Source: an uncultured bacterium
GTDB taxonomy: Bacteria; Actinomycetota; Coriobacteriia; Coriobacteriales; Coriobacteriaceae
Direction: 5' to 3'
Assembly (NCBI GenBank): GCA_905214425.1
Contig: CAJMLY010000018.1
Span: forward strand, 1 to 41,963
DNA length: 41,963 nucleotides
Shown: positions 1-8,231 of the stretch, one piece after another
Position numbering within the stretch: position 1 is the first letter of the stretch
Layout: each line of letters starts with the position of its first letter
Notes under the pieces: generated by a model
Database searches by the model: none
Seen by the model: only the letters and a program-made list of their open reading frames with translations
What the model was told of the DNA's origin: nothing
Made by a program: the position numbers and the translations under genes

Positions 1-169
1 GGACTTGCGGCGACGGACCTCAGGACGCTCTTACACCACGTCTGCGCGCGCGACCCGTTCTATAGCGATTCTGCTTCTTACTTGAATCAACTTGTGGGTG
101 TTGGAAGGCCGACCCTGCTGAATACTCGCAATTTTGCACGTCGCTAGGGTACCTACCTTGTTAGTCGGC

Positions 170-1360
170 CTAGTTTCCGGCCCCGAAGACCCTGCCCTCG
201 GGCGTGAAGCTGCTTGTTTGGTTGAGTGATGGGCTGTCGGGTTCGACGGTTTGCATGTCATCGATTGCCGGAGCCTCGTTAATCGTCGGATCGTCCAATG
301 TGATGCTTTCGAGCATTGCTTTTTCGAGGTCAATTCGTTGACGCTCTTCGGAATCCTGGCGAAGCTCCTCCTGGATTCGTTTCTTCTCCTCAATAAACCT
401 TCTGAGCACAAACAGTCTCAGGTCCTCTTGCATGATTTGAAAGTCTTTTGGCAGACGCGAGGGGCGTATACCTTCTTTTCGTTGGATTGCCTCCATGACC
501 CTAACGAAAGAGCTGGCATGCATAAAGGAATAACGGCTGACGGTGATGATTCCGTACCCCATGGACGCAAGCGCATTCTTGCGCTCCTCGTCGATAGCGC
601 GGTCCTCTTCGGCGTCGTGATAAAACCCGTTGTATTCAATATCTGTTCGAGATTTCTTCAGATATGCATCCATAAAGAACTTTTTGCGTCTCGTGAGATT
701 TTTTGCGGCGGCGGTGACCTGCACCTCGTAATCGGTCTCAATTCCCTTAATACCAAGTCCACCTTCGCTTTTGGGCAGCGTAAGCATCATGACAAAGGCC
801 GTTTCCATGGGAGAGCGGCATCCATCGCGTACACATTGAATAGCCTTTCGGGCAAGGGCCAAACCATCGCATCTGGTAATGGAATTAAAGAACTGCTTTA
901 ACCTCTCGGTTGAGGTAAGTGGGAAACGCTCGGCATAAGAGGTAGAAGAACCGGTTCCAAGGGAATAGGCGCCGCACAGCTCAAAGTAGTACTCCACCAG
1001 TTCGCGAAAAGAAAGATAGGTGGCGGCCTGAAGTGCACAAAGCTCAACGCCAACAATGTAGATGTCATCTTCTAGCTCTATAAAACGCGAGCATGAGAAT
1101 CGCTTTGACGAAACGTGGCATCGGCAGTCCATCGCGTAGCGCGCGTTCCTGCGATCAAACACCATTACCTCGAGGGGATGGTTTGCGTCGCGGGCAACAT
1201 CATGTCTGGCAAGCCATTCTGTGGCCGCGTCGAGGAGCGTTCCGGTGGGACACGATCCGTAAATTGCGACAGGGCTGCAGGACTCGATGTCTTTCGCAGA
1301 CACCGAATGCGCGGCCTGGTAGACCGCTTTTGCCGTGGTATGTGACAATACGATACTCAT
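170..1360 (-). CDS. AbiEi/DUF559-like protein (PD-(D/E)XK nuclease-related)
   Basis: A 396-aa protein without a clear assigned function. The N-terminus (SHTTAKAVYQAA) resembles the segment after the helix-turn-helix in actinobacterial AbiEi-type antitoxin proteins. Around residues 238-275 the stretch DIEYNGFYH, followed by DEERKNALASMGYG, looks like the D-x-E-Y-[DN]-G...H and D..R...L...G core of DUF559/Vsr-like endonuclease folds. The C-terminal ~90 residues are charged and then low-complexity. It is clearly paralogous to the gene at 9607-10656: both share a CG(A/T)(Y/F) segment, an SP(M/L)E segment and the ALxxMGY block. The ATG at 1360 has no Shine-Dalgarno, but GATATATACC lies directly before it, so a leaderless mRNA is possible. 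Whether it is catalytically active, a toxin-antitoxin part or a degenerate nuclease cannot be told from sequence. Confidence 0.6.
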   Translation of the reverse strand: MSIVLSHTTAKAVYQAAHSVSAKDIESCSPVAIYGSCPTGTLLDAATEWLARHDVARDANHPLEVMVFDRRNARYAMDCRCHVSSKRFSCSRFIELEDDIYIVGVELCALQAATYLSFRELVEYYFELCGAYSLGTGSSTSYAERFPLTSTERLKQFFNSITRCDGLALARKAIQCVRDGCRSPMETAFVMMLTLPKSEGGLGIKGIETDYEVQVTAAAKNLTRRKKFFMDAYLKKSRTDIEYNGFYHDAEEDRAIDEERKNALASMGYGIITVSRYSFMHASSFVRVMEAIQRKEGIRPSRLPKDFQIMQEDLRLFVLRRFIEEKKRIQEELRQDSEERQRIDLEKAMLESITLDDPTINEAPAIDDMQTVEPDSPSLNQTSSFTPEGRVFGAGN

Positions 1361-1712
1361 GGTATATATCGTGTCAGCTAATGTCGTGTTGATGGCGCTG
1401 AGTGGAAAAGTCGTTTTAGAGGTCTAACCAAATGCTGTCCAAAAGCTTGACGCAATTATGGGCACGTTCACCCTAAATCAATGTTTTCGCTGCTCAGCTA
1501 TAGCATAGAAATACTCAATTGCTGCACATTTGGTATCGATGCATCGCCATCTGAACACAAATCACGTGTCGGGAAAGTGCCGAAATAGTTAAAAAATAGG
1601 GTTCAGAATTTGTGAAGCGCGGGCCTGCTTATGGAACGTAGGGCGGCCCCGCCGCGGGGGTTCCCGCTGCGAGGCCGCTCGTGATCTACGCCGTGGTTTG
1701 TCGCAGACGTTT
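1361..1712. other. intergenic region, 352 bp
   Basis: No convincing gene. AT-rich near 1361-1600, where the promoter of the gene at 170-1360 must lie. A GC-rich imperfect hairpin at about 1641-1677 (GCGGCC arm and GGCCGC arm) follows the exonuclease stop on the minus strand and may end its transcript, though there is no good T-run. Confidence 0.4.
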
Positions 1713-2681
1713 CTACTTGGCAAACAGGTTCTTGAGGTTGAACTCGGCCTGGACGGTACGGAGCATGAGGTCGGTGTCGTCGAGGCCCAGGTGCTGCTCG
1801 TTGGCGTCGGCGGCGAGGGTGCCACGGCGGCGGGCCCAGTTCTCGAGCGCGGCGGGTGCGGACTCGCGGGGGAGCGAGCGCACGTCGGCGTCCAGGCTGC
1901 GGCAGATCTGGCGCGAGTCGATGACGATGATCTTGCCTGCGCGGCGCGCCTCGGCGTAGCCGTCCAGGTGAATCTTGAACCAGCTGTCCTCAAAGGCGGC
2001 GTTGTGCGCCATATAGGGGTACTTCTTCATGAGCTTGAGCAGTTGCTTCTGCAGCTCCTTGTTCTCGCGGAACGGCTTTTTGCCGTCGATGTCGTCCCAG
2101 GTGATGTGATGGATGTTCGATAGCGGCACATCCTCGCCGCGGTAGATGTCGGGCAGGCCGCAGTAGTGTGCCTCGGCGTCATGCGGCACGGCGTCGCTGG
2201 TGAGATCCATGATCTCCCAGCCCACGTTGATGATGTAGCCGCGCTCGGGTGCGCGACCGGTGGTCTCGATGTCGATACCCAGCACCGTGCCTTGAATGGG
2301 CTTGCGGGCATAGGCCACGCCGAGAGCGTCGCGGTCACCGCGGATCTCGCGCATGACCGATGCGGCGGTACGCTTTTGCATCTTGCCGATGGCGGCGCAG
2401 GTGTCGGCGTCGGACAGGCCGCGCGAGAGCGTCGCGGGCGTCACGTTGCGCAGACGCGCCTCGCCAATCTGGTCGCACAGGTCGCGGTTGCGGTCGGCCA
2501 GATCGCGCACGGTAGCAAAGTCGAAGCCGGGGTCGCCCTCGGCGGTAAAGTACTCGGTCTCGAGCACCTTGAGGGCCTCCTCGCCCTTCTGGCGCTCGGA
2601 CTCCATGGCGCCGTGGTCGCCGTAGATAAACATGGGGATAAACGGCTGGCGTTCGTATTCGAGTGCTTGCGATACGTTCAT
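1713..2681 (-). CDS. DnaQ/DEDDh-family 3'-5' exonuclease
   Basis: 322 aa. The three exonuclease motifs are visible in order: ExoI DIETTG near residue 136, ExoII in HNAAFEDSW, and ExoIII HLGLDDTDLM with the His and Asp spaced as in the DEDDh class. This is the fold of the DNA polymerase III epsilon subunit and of stand-alone proofreading or RNase T-like exonucleases. The ~130 residues before ExoI are charged and helical and not a domain I recognise, so this is a stand-alone exonuclease rather than a canonical DnaQ. The start at 2681 is preceded by AAGGAG at a good distance. It is monocistronic on the minus strand, with a divergent metal exporter gene beginning at 2853. Confidence 0.82.
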   Translation of the reverse strand: MNVSQALEYERQPFIPMFIYGDHGAMESERQKGEEALKVLETEYFTAEGDPGFDFATVRDLADRNRDLCDQIGEARLRNVTPATLSRGLSDADTCAAIGKMQKRTAASVMREIRGDRDALGVAYARKPIQGTVLGIDIETTGRAPERGYIINVGWEIMDLTSDAVPHDAEAHYCGLPDIYRGEDVPLSNIHHITWDDIDGKKPFRENKELQKQLLKLMKKYPYMAHNAAFEDSWFKIHLDGYAEARRAGKIIVIDSRQICRSLDADVRSLPRESAPAALENWARRRGTLAADANEQHLGLDDTDLMLRTVQAEFNLKNLFAK

Positions 2682-2852
2682 ATGCTGCTCCTTGGACGGG
2701 CCGCGCTGCGCGGCTCGGGGTTACTGAGTTGTGGCGAGATGATAGTTTACCATGGGCAACTATTGGCACCGCGCCCGGGACAACTACAATACCCTAGTTG
2801 ACCGCTAGGACTTTTACAATGCTGCCGAAAGACACGAAAGGTTCCATCCGTC

Positions 2853-3941
2853 ATGGATTTACTGATTGATATTCTGCTCGACGCCGGTAAGGACACGCTG
2901 TCGTTGGTGCCGTTTTTGTTGGTGACGTATTTGGCTCTTGAAACCCTTGAGCACGTTGCGGGCGATCGCGTCAACGGCGCTATCAAGCGCGCCGGCGCCG
3001 CGGGCCCCGTGGTTGGCTCGCTGCTGGGCATGGTGCCGCAGTGCGGCTTTTCGGCCATGGCAGCAACGCTGTACGCTGGCCGCGTCGTGACGCTGGGCAC
3101 GCTGGTTGCCGTGTTCCTCTCGACCTCCGACGAGATGTTGCCGCTGTTACTCGCCGAGCAAGTTCCCGTGCAGACCATGGCGATGCTGCTCGCCTCGAAG
3201 GCGCTGATCGCTCTGGTCACGGGCTTTATCGTGGATGCGGCTATCCGCGGCCTTCGTCGTAATGCCCGCGCGCATGCGGCGATTCGTCGCACCGTGCTGG
3301 GGACCGCGGTCAATCCGGCACACGTGAACTGTGCGCACGATGACCACGGCGGTGGCGACATCATTGACGAGGTGGCCGAGGCGGGTGTGAGCGCCGATCA
3401 CATCCACGAGCTGTGCGAGCGCGACCATTGCGGCTGTGATGAAGACGAGGACGAGCACGGGCACGACCACGGCAACGACCATGGTCACGCGGACGAGCAC
3501 GAGCACCACCACGGTCACAGCCACGACCACTCCCACGAAGGGGCGCCTGTCCTGTCGATCATCCGCAGCGCGATCTCGCACACCGTGCAGGTATCGGTAT
3601 TCATTTTCCTGGTGACGCTGATTCTGGTCGCCGTCCTCGAGACCTTTGGTGAGTCCGCAATCGAGCAGTTCCTGCGCGGCAATGAGACGCTCGCCGTCCT
3701 GGGCTCGGCGCTTGTCGGTCTGATCCCCAACTGCTCTGCTAGCGTCGTTATTACGCAGTTGTACCTCGAAGGTGCGCTGCAGCTGGCGCCGATGCTCGCC
3801 GGCACGCTCATCTCTGCCGGCGTGGGCTACCTGGTGCTGTTCCGTACCAACCGCAGCGCTCGCGAAAATGCCGTGTTCCTGGTCATGATGTACGTCATCG
3901 GCGCCGGTTGGGGACTCGTTCTTTCCGCCTTCGGCCTCTAA
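2853..3941 (+). CDS. putative heavy-metal/manganese exporter, ArsP_2-like permease
   Basis: 362-aa membrane protein. Two hydrophobic halves (residues ~10-135 and ~235-362) are separated by a hydrophilic cytoplasmic-type loop. Each half contains a related motif, VPQCGFSA in the first and IPNCSASV in the second, the internal repeat typical of the PF11449 'putative 10-TM heavy-metal exporter' family, often annotated as a putative manganese transporter. The loop at residues ~185-230 is extremely rich in His, Asp and Glu (HGHDHGNDHGH, HHHGHSHDHSH), consistent with metal binding or sensing. Substrate is inferred from the family; arsenicals or organic arsenic are less likely given the His-rich loop. 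It is followed by a very strong terminator at 3953-4027, so it is probably a single-gene unit. Confidence 0.75.
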   Translation: MDLLIDILLDAGKDTLSLVPFLLVTYLALETLEHVAGDRVNGAIKRAGAAGPVVGSLLGMVPQCGFSAMAATLYAGRVVTLGTLVAVFLSTSDEMLPLLLAEQVPVQTMAMLLASKALIALVTGFIVDAAIRGLRRNARAHAAIRRTVLGTAVNPAHVNCAHDDHGGGDIIDEVAEAGVSADHIHELCERDHCGCDEDEDEHGHDHGNDHGHADEHEHHHGHSHDHSHEGAPVLSIIRSAISHTVQVSVFIFLVTLILVAVLETFGESAIEQFLRGNETLAVLGSALVGLIPNCSASVVITQLYLEGALQLAPMLAGTLISAGVGYLVLFRTNRSARENAVFLVMMYVIGAGWGLVLSAFGL

Positions 3942-3952
3942 GTAGGCCTAGC

Positions 3953-4027
3953 AAAACGGGCTTCAAAATAGCCATGCTCGGCGCCGGCGCAATGCGGCGA
4001 TGCATGGCATTTTGAAGCCCGTTTTTT
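3953..4027 (+). terminator. long hairpin terminator after the metal exporter
   Basis: A perfect 17-bp stem joins 3953-3969 and 4009-4025. It continues through a second stem (GCCATGC at 3971-3977 with GCATGGC at 4002-4008) around a GC-rich loop, and ends in a T-run. It lies 12 bp after the exporter stop codon. Confidence 0.9.
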
Positions 4028-4069
4028 GTTGAGCCATGGATCCTGAGCGCTCACACCGCTCTAAACAAA

Positions 4070-4106
4070 AAGGCAGATTTCCGGGCATGTCCCGAAAATC
4101 TGCCTT
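4070..4106 (-). terminator. hairpin terminator after the yaiI-like gene
   Basis: A 16-bp stem with one mismatch (4070-4085 with 4091-4106) and a 5-nt loop. Read on the minus strand it is followed by CTTTTTG. It lies immediately after the stop codon of the gene at 4109-4591. Confidence 0.85.
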
Positions 4107-4108
4107 GG

Positions 4109-4591
4109 TTAGCGCAGCAGATTGGTGAGGTTGCGTTTAAAGCGGGCGCGGTCTTCGCTGGTAAATGCCGCCGGTCCGCGAGTGCGTCCGCCGGCGCGGC
4201 GCACCTTCTTTTCCTCGTGGCGAATAAACAGTTGCATGTCGATGGTCGCCTTATCGTAGACGCGCCCGCGCACGCCGATGGCGGCGGCATCGCGTCCGAG
4301 CACCATGCTCGCCAGGCCAATGTCCTGCGTCACGACCACATCGCCTGCCTGCAGGCGCTCGACAATGGCAAAGTCGGCGCTATCGGCTCCCACACTCACA
4401 TCGAGCGTCGTGACCCAAAAGCCCCGACGTGCGTGCTCGGCGTCGCGCGGATCGTCGCGGCGAATGTGGCGTTCCAGGTTCTGCGTGCTGTTGCCGGCGA
4501 TAACGACGGCGACGCCTGCCCTCCGTGCGCAGTCAATCGACTCGCGCGTGACCGGGCAGGCGTCGGCATCAATAAAAAGCGTCTTTGGCAT
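4109..4591 (-). CDS. YaiI/YqxD family protein (UPF0178, DUF188)
   Basis: 160 aa, the usual length for this family. The N-terminus FIDADACPVTRE is the diagnostic DADACPV motif, and VVTQDIGLA in the middle and the C-terminal TRGPAAF segment also match. The family has a NYN/PIN-like nuclease fold, but its biochemical role is unproven. Its ATG follows directly on the stop codon of the HdeD-like gene (stop at 4592-4594, start at 4591), which suggests translational coupling in a two-gene operon. The transcript ends at the 4070-4106 hairpin. Confidence 0.9.
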   Translation of the reverse strand: MPKTLFIDADACPVTRESIDCARRAGVAVVIAGNSTQNLERHIRRDDPRDAEHARRGFWVTTLDVSVGADSADFAIVERLQAGDVVVTQDIGLASMVLGRDAAAIGVRGRVYDKATIDMQLFIRHEEKKVRRAGGRTRGPAAFTSEDRARFKRNLTNLLR

Positions 4592-5194
4592 CTAGTGCAC
4601 CAGTTTGCCAAACTGAATGGCGCGAACAATGAGCGTCACGCCAAACACCAGCAGCGCGGCACCGCTAAAGATGACGAGCATCTTGGCCGACCACAGCGGA
4701 TAGATAAACACGAACATGCCCGCGATGATGGAGAGTGCGCCGCTCAGGATGGCGAGGGCGCGGTTGGCGGAAAGCTCGGATTCCAGAATCGACATGACGC
4801 CCTCGACGATCCAGCCAAAGCCGGCGACGACCACTACAAGCGTGGTGAGCGTCGCGGTCGAGAAGGCCTGGTTGCGCAGGATTATGACGCCGCCCAGAAT
4901 GATGAGCAGGTTGGAGATGATGCTCGTAACGCGCCAGCCGGTGGGCAGCAGCGGCTCGAAAACAGCGGTAAACAGCCTGATTGCGGCCGTGATCACAAAG
5001 TAGAAGCCCAAGACGGTCGTCAGGAAGACGAGGGACTTGGCGGGCGCAAACAGCAGTGCGATGCCGGCGACGAGCGCCAAGACGCCCGTGATGGCGTAAA
5101 TCCAGCGCACGGCCTTGACGGCCTTGCCTGCCATGCTTTTCTCGTCAAATCCAAACGCGCTCGATTGCTTGTCATCGTTCTTAAAGATGCCCAT
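4592..5194 (-). CDS. HdeD-family (DUF308) membrane protein
   Basis: 200 aa. A charged, cytoplasmic-looking 25-residue N-terminus is followed by about six hydrophobic segments arranged as pairs with the repeated pattern typical of DUF308/HdeD proteins (VLALVAGIALLFAP, LGGVIILRNQ, LSIIAGMFVFIYP). HdeD in enterobacteria is an acid-stress membrane protein; function in actinobacteria is unknown. The start has AAAGGAG at good spacing. It is first in an operon with the yaiI-like gene. A divergent nitroreductase gene begins 234 bp away. Confidence 0.85.
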   Translation of the reverse strand: MGIFKNDDKQSSAFGFDEKSMAGKAVKAVRWIYAITGVLALVAGIALLFAPAKSLVFLTTVLGFYFVITAAIRLFTAVFEPLLPTGWRVTSIISNLLIILGGVIILRNQAFSTATLTTLVVVVAGFGWIVEGVMSILESELSANRALAILSGALSIIAGMFVFIYPLWSAKMLVIFSGAALLVFGVTLIVRAIQFGKLVH

Positions 5195-5428
5195 GATGTC
5201 TCCTTTCCGTGCGGCGTAAGCCGTAGCTTTTGCAACCAGTATCGCCCAAGGGCGCCGTCGCGTGGGGCGGAAAGGGCGAATGGGAGCCTCACCTTCCCGA
5301 ATTGTTATCTTTGTTCCCGTTTGGATGCGGGATATTCAACAGGTGTAGAACATTGCAGCTCTGTTCGTTATTGCCTACGTTTTAGGTTAGATTTTCTTAA
5401 GAACAATTGGCTTTTATTGGGGGGTCCT

Positions 5429-6100
5429 ATGAACGAAACAGTTCCCGCGGCGCCGGTAAGCGCCGAGTCGATGGCGAAGCAGGGTTGCGAAAAGCTTGGC
5501 CTGGACACGTTTGACGCGCTGGTTCGCCGCGCCCGCACGTGCCGTCGATTTGACGAGTCCATGCGCGTGCCGCGCGAGTTTTTGCTCGAGCTGGCGGAGC
5601 TTGCGCATCTGGCTCCCTGTGGCGCCAATGCTCAGCGCCTGCGCTTTCATGTGGTGAGCGGTGCCGAGGATTGCGCGCGCGTGTTTGACGAGCTCGCGTG
5701 GGCCGGTGCGCTCAAGGATTGGCCGGGCCCTGCCGAGGGCGAGCGCCCGACCGGCTACATCGCGATTCTTGCCGAGCGCGCTGTTTCGGGTAAGCCCGCC
5801 GCGCCCATCACCGAGGTCGACACCGGCATTGCCGCCCAGACGATGATGCTCGCGGCTCGCAGTGCCACGCCCGAGGTGGCGGCATGCATGTTCAAGGCCT
5901 TTACGCCCCGCGCAATCGACGCCATGGGGCTCGATAACGACAAATACGAGCTCAAGCTGATCATGGCTTTTGGCGTGCCAACCGAGACTCAGTTGATCGA
6001 TGCGATCGACTCCAACCCGGATGGCTCTATCAATTACTGGCGCGATGAGGCGCAGGTGCATCACGTGCCCAAGCGTCCGCTTGCCGACGTGCTGCTGTAG
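5429..6100 (+). CDS. nitroreductase family protein
   Basis: 223 aa. An N-terminal R-R-x-x-R-x-F block (RRARTCRRFDESMRVP) and LAPCGANAQRLRFHVV match the FMN-binding core of the nitroreductase family, NAD(P)H-dependent flavin oxidoreductases that usually act as dimers. GIAAQTMMLAA corresponds to the conserved helix that packs on the flavin. The reading frame stays open far upstream, but the ATG at 5429 is chosen because a GGGGGG purine run lies just before it and the family match begins within 30 residues. The physiological substrate is unknown. It is separated from the next gene by one GGGAC palindrome at 6130-6168. Confidence 0.82.
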   Translation: MNETVPAAPVSAESMAKQGCEKLGLDTFDALVRRARTCRRFDESMRVPREFLLELAELAHLAPCGANAQRLRFHVVSGAEDCARVFDELAWAGALKDWPGPAEGERPTGYIAILAERAVSGKPAAPITEVDTGIAAQTMMLAARSATPEVAACMFKAFTPRAIDAMGLDNDKYELKLIMAFGVPTETQLIDAIDSNPDGSINYWRDEAQVHHVPKRPLADVLL

Positions 6101-6129
6101 TTGCGCGTCGTTGTGGCGCGATCCGGCGG

Positions 6130-6168
6130 TAAAACCACCGCAAAGGTGCCTGTCACCTTTACGGTGGT
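6130..6168 (+). repeat. GGGAC palindrome, family A (diverged copy, reverse orientation)
   Basis: Same layout as the copies at 23286, 24244, 25822 and 26228: AACCACCGCAAAGGT arm, loop GCCTGTC, closing ACCTTTACGGTGGT arm. The stem has a mismatch and the core reads GTGCCTGTCAC, so the GGGAC tag is mutated to GTGAC (reverse strand). It lies 30 bp after the nitroreductase stop and ends 15 bp before the next start codon. Confidence 0.8.
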
Positions 6169-6183
6169 GCGAGGGGAGGGCGT

Positions 6184-6726
6184 GTGGCCGATCTGTATTT
6201 GGTGCGGCATGGGCAGACCGAGCTCAATGTGAAGAACATTTTGCAGGGTGGGCACGATTCGCCGCTTACGGCGCGCGGGCGCGAGCAGGCGCTGGCGACG
6301 CGCGCGGCGTTTGAGGCGCGTGGCGTGACCTTTGACCGTGTGTATTCCTCCCCGTTGGGCCGGGCGCGGCGTACGGCTGAGCTAATTGCTGGCGAGGGCT
6401 GCTCGATAGAGCTGGTCGATGACCTACGCGAGTGGCATTTGGGCTCGCTGGAGGGCACATCAAATCGCGATATGCCGCCGCAGCCCTGGGGTGATTATCC
6501 GGTGGCCTTTGGTGGCGAGTCTGAAGTGCAGCTCCAGTCGCGTATGGTCGCGGTGCTGTCGCGCATCATGGCCAGGCCGCAGCACGACTGCGTGCTGGCG
6601 GTTTCCCACGGCTCAGCCTGCCAGGAGTTTCTTGAGTATGTGACTGGCAGGGGAGAGCTACCCGACAACGGAGTCGTGCTTCATTTTGGCTATTGCGACG
6701 GGGCGTTTTCGCTCCTTGATTGGTAA
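6184..6726 (+). CDS. histidine phosphatase family protein (copy 1)
   Basis: 180 aa. LVRHGQTELN at residues 6-15 holds the catalytic RHG of the phosphoglycerate-mutase-like histidine phosphatases. SSPLGRARRTAE, REWHLGSLEG and VSHGSACQEF supply the other active-site Arg, Glu and second His. The start is a GTG after GAGGGGAGGG. It lies 17 bp before a second, related gene (copy 2), so the two form a tandem pair from a duplication. Substrate is not determined; relatives include alpha-ribazole phosphatase, phosphoserine phosphatase (PspA type) and broad-specificity phosphatases. Confidence 0.85.
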   Translation: MADLYLVRHGQTELNVKNILQGGHDSPLTARGREQALATRAAFEARGVTFDRVYSSPLGRARRTAELIAGEGCSIELVDDLREWHLGSLEGTSNRDMPPQPWGDYPVAFGGESEVQLQSRMVAVLSRIMARPQHDCVLAVSHGSACQEFLEYVTGRGELPDNGVVLHFGYCDGAFSLLDW

Positions 6727-6743
6727 CGAACGAAAGGACCCCT

Positions 6744-7379
6744 ATGAATAAAGATCTGTATCTGGTCCGTCATGGACAGACGATATTCAACCTCAAGCGT
6801 ATCATTCAGGGGTGGAGTGACTCGCCGCTTACGCAGTTGGGTTGCGACCAGGCGGCGCGCGCCGGCATGTTTTTACGTGCGCGCGGCATTGAGCCCGATC
6901 ATGCCTACACCTCCACGCTTCATCGCACCGAGCAGACTATCGCCAACTTGTGGCCGGGCTTGGCGTACGAGCGCCTGGACGGCCTGCGTGAGTGGTTCTT
7001 TGGCGACTTTGAGGCCGAGCGCGTGATGCTCATGCCCGAGCGCCCGTGGCGCGACTTCTATCGCCAGTTTGGCGGCGAGGGCCAGATGCAGGTGCGCGAG
7101 CGCATGGTGGCGACGTTGACCGATCTTATGCGTCGCCCGGACCACGAGTGCGTGCTCGCGGTGAGCCACGGCTCGGCCATCAAGGAGTTCATGGACCACG
7201 TGAAGGGTGCGGCGGCTGATGAGCGCGATCGCGTGCCGGGCAACTGCTCGGTGCTGCATTTCGTGTTTGACGACGAGGCCGGTACGTTTGAGCTGGTCGA
7301 AGTCTTTACGCAGGAAGATTATGCGCGCGAGCTGGGGCTTGAACCGCTCGTGGCTACTGCGGGTCCGCAGCGCGGATAA
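6744..7379 (+). CDS. histidine phosphatase family protein (copy 2)
   Basis: 211 aa. LVRHGQTIFN (residues 7-16), TSTLHRTEQT, REWFFGDFE and VSHGSAIKEF are the family's catalytic segments in the right order. Similarity to the preceding gene runs along the whole length (RHGQT, I.QG..DSPLT, REW..G..E, ERPWRDF versus PQPWGDY), which shows tandem duplication. This copy has an additional ~30 residues near the C-terminus. The ATG at 6744 is preceded by GAAAGGACC and follows the previous stop by 17 bp, so the genes are probably co-transcribed. The transcript probably ends at the 7427-7470 hairpin. Confidence 0.85.
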   Translation: MNKDLYLVRHGQTIFNLKRIIQGWSDSPLTQLGCDQAARAGMFLRARGIEPDHAYTSTLHRTEQTIANLWPGLAYERLDGLREWFFGDFEAERVMLMPERPWRDFYRQFGGEGQMQVRERMVATLTDLMRRPDHECVLAVSHGSAIKEFMDHVKGAAADERDRVPGNCSVLHFVFDDEAGTFELVEVFTQEDYARELGLEPLVATAGPQRG

Positions 7380-7426
7380 CGCGAGCGCGGCGGCACGGGT
7401 CGCCGGCATAACTTCTCGACGCGAAA

Positions 7427-7470
7427 GGGGCGGAGATGCATGTACCTGCTGCATCTCCGCCCCCTGTTTG
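7427..7470 (+). terminator. terminator after the tandem phosphatases
   Basis: A perfect 14-bp stem (GGGGCGGAGATGCA at 7427-7440 with its complement at 7450-7463), a 9-nt loop, then CTGTTTGTT. It lies between the convergent phosphatase and DUF1015-like genes and may serve both strands, although the T-run favours the plus strand. Confidence 0.8.
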
Positions 7471-7508
7471 TTGAGCTGCCGATTATTGTGCTGGGCGGTC
7501 TGGTCTTG

Positions 7509-8192
7509 CTAGAACCGCGCGACCTGGTGCGTGAGCAGACCTGTCGGAACTTGCGGCGCGGCGCCGCTGACCTGCGCGGCGGGGAAGAGCACGGCAACGG
7601 TAAAGTTGAACGGCTCCTTGCCGGTGTACGTTCCGGCGGCACGGGCCTCATCGGCCAGCAGCTGCGACGCCCCGGTCAGAGCGGCGGCGTAGGCGGGGTC
7701 GTCGGTCAGTGCCGGCTCCGGTGCTTGGTCGAGCATAGCGCGGATGGCCCCGACGGCGTCCTCGCGCTTGACCTCCCACGCGCGGTGCGTAATGCCCGCG
7801 GGGTCGGTAACGGCGTAGAGCGACGCGCCCTCTTTGGCGGCGCCCAGGATGATATCCATGACGGGCGAGGCCTCGTAGGCGAGCGACACGGGGCGCGGCT
7901 GCACCTTGAGCTCGGCGATCGCGCGCGCAGCAGCGGCCACGTCAGCGCTGGCATCGCTCTTGTCGCCCGCAAGTACACTCGTCGGGCAAATCGCCACGAC
8001 ACCCGTCACGCGTCCCGGCTCGCCCGAGCATTCGTACACGTAATACGCCGCACCCGGGTCCTTGAGCATCAGGCCATCGGCAAGGGCTTCGCGCAGAGCA
8101 TCGTTGCCGCTCAGGATACTGCCCATTGCAGGCAGCGCCTCGAGCACACGGTCCTGAGCCGGGCGGATGCAGGGAAACGGAAGTGCTTTCAT
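7509..8192 (-). CDS. short DUF1015-like protein
   Basis: 227 aa. The segments PFPCIRPA at the start, AAYYVYECSGEPGRVTGVVAI in the first third and PFNFTVAVLFPAAQV near the end resemble pieces of DUF1015 (PF06245), whose typical members are about 400 residues. This one is roughly half that length and lacks an obvious central region, so it may be a compact relative or a degenerate copy. No enzymatic role is established for the family; in gut bacteria DUF1015 genes often sit near serA/serC, and here serC-serA is 3 kb away. It lies 39 bp downstream of the M20 peptidase gene and is probably in one operon with it. Confidence 0.55.
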   Translation of the reverse strand: MKALPFPCIRPAQDRVLEALPAMGSILSGNDALREALADGLMLKDPGAAYYVYECSGEPGRVTGVVAICPTSVLAGDKSDASADVAAAARAIAELKVQPRPVSLAYEASPVMDIILGAAKEGASLYAVTDPAGITHRAWEVKREDAVGAIRAMLDQAPEPALTDDPAYAAALTGASQLLADEARAAGTYTGKEPFNFTVAVLFPAAQVSGAAPQVPTGLLTHQVARF

Positions 8193-8231
8193 GGGCGGTC
8201 CTAACGCACGAGTCGGTTTGTTCGCGGCTTA

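Noticed and set aside
1..169. Possible end of a gene at the left window edge
   Set aside because: No convincing frame with a family match; left as unassigned sequence.
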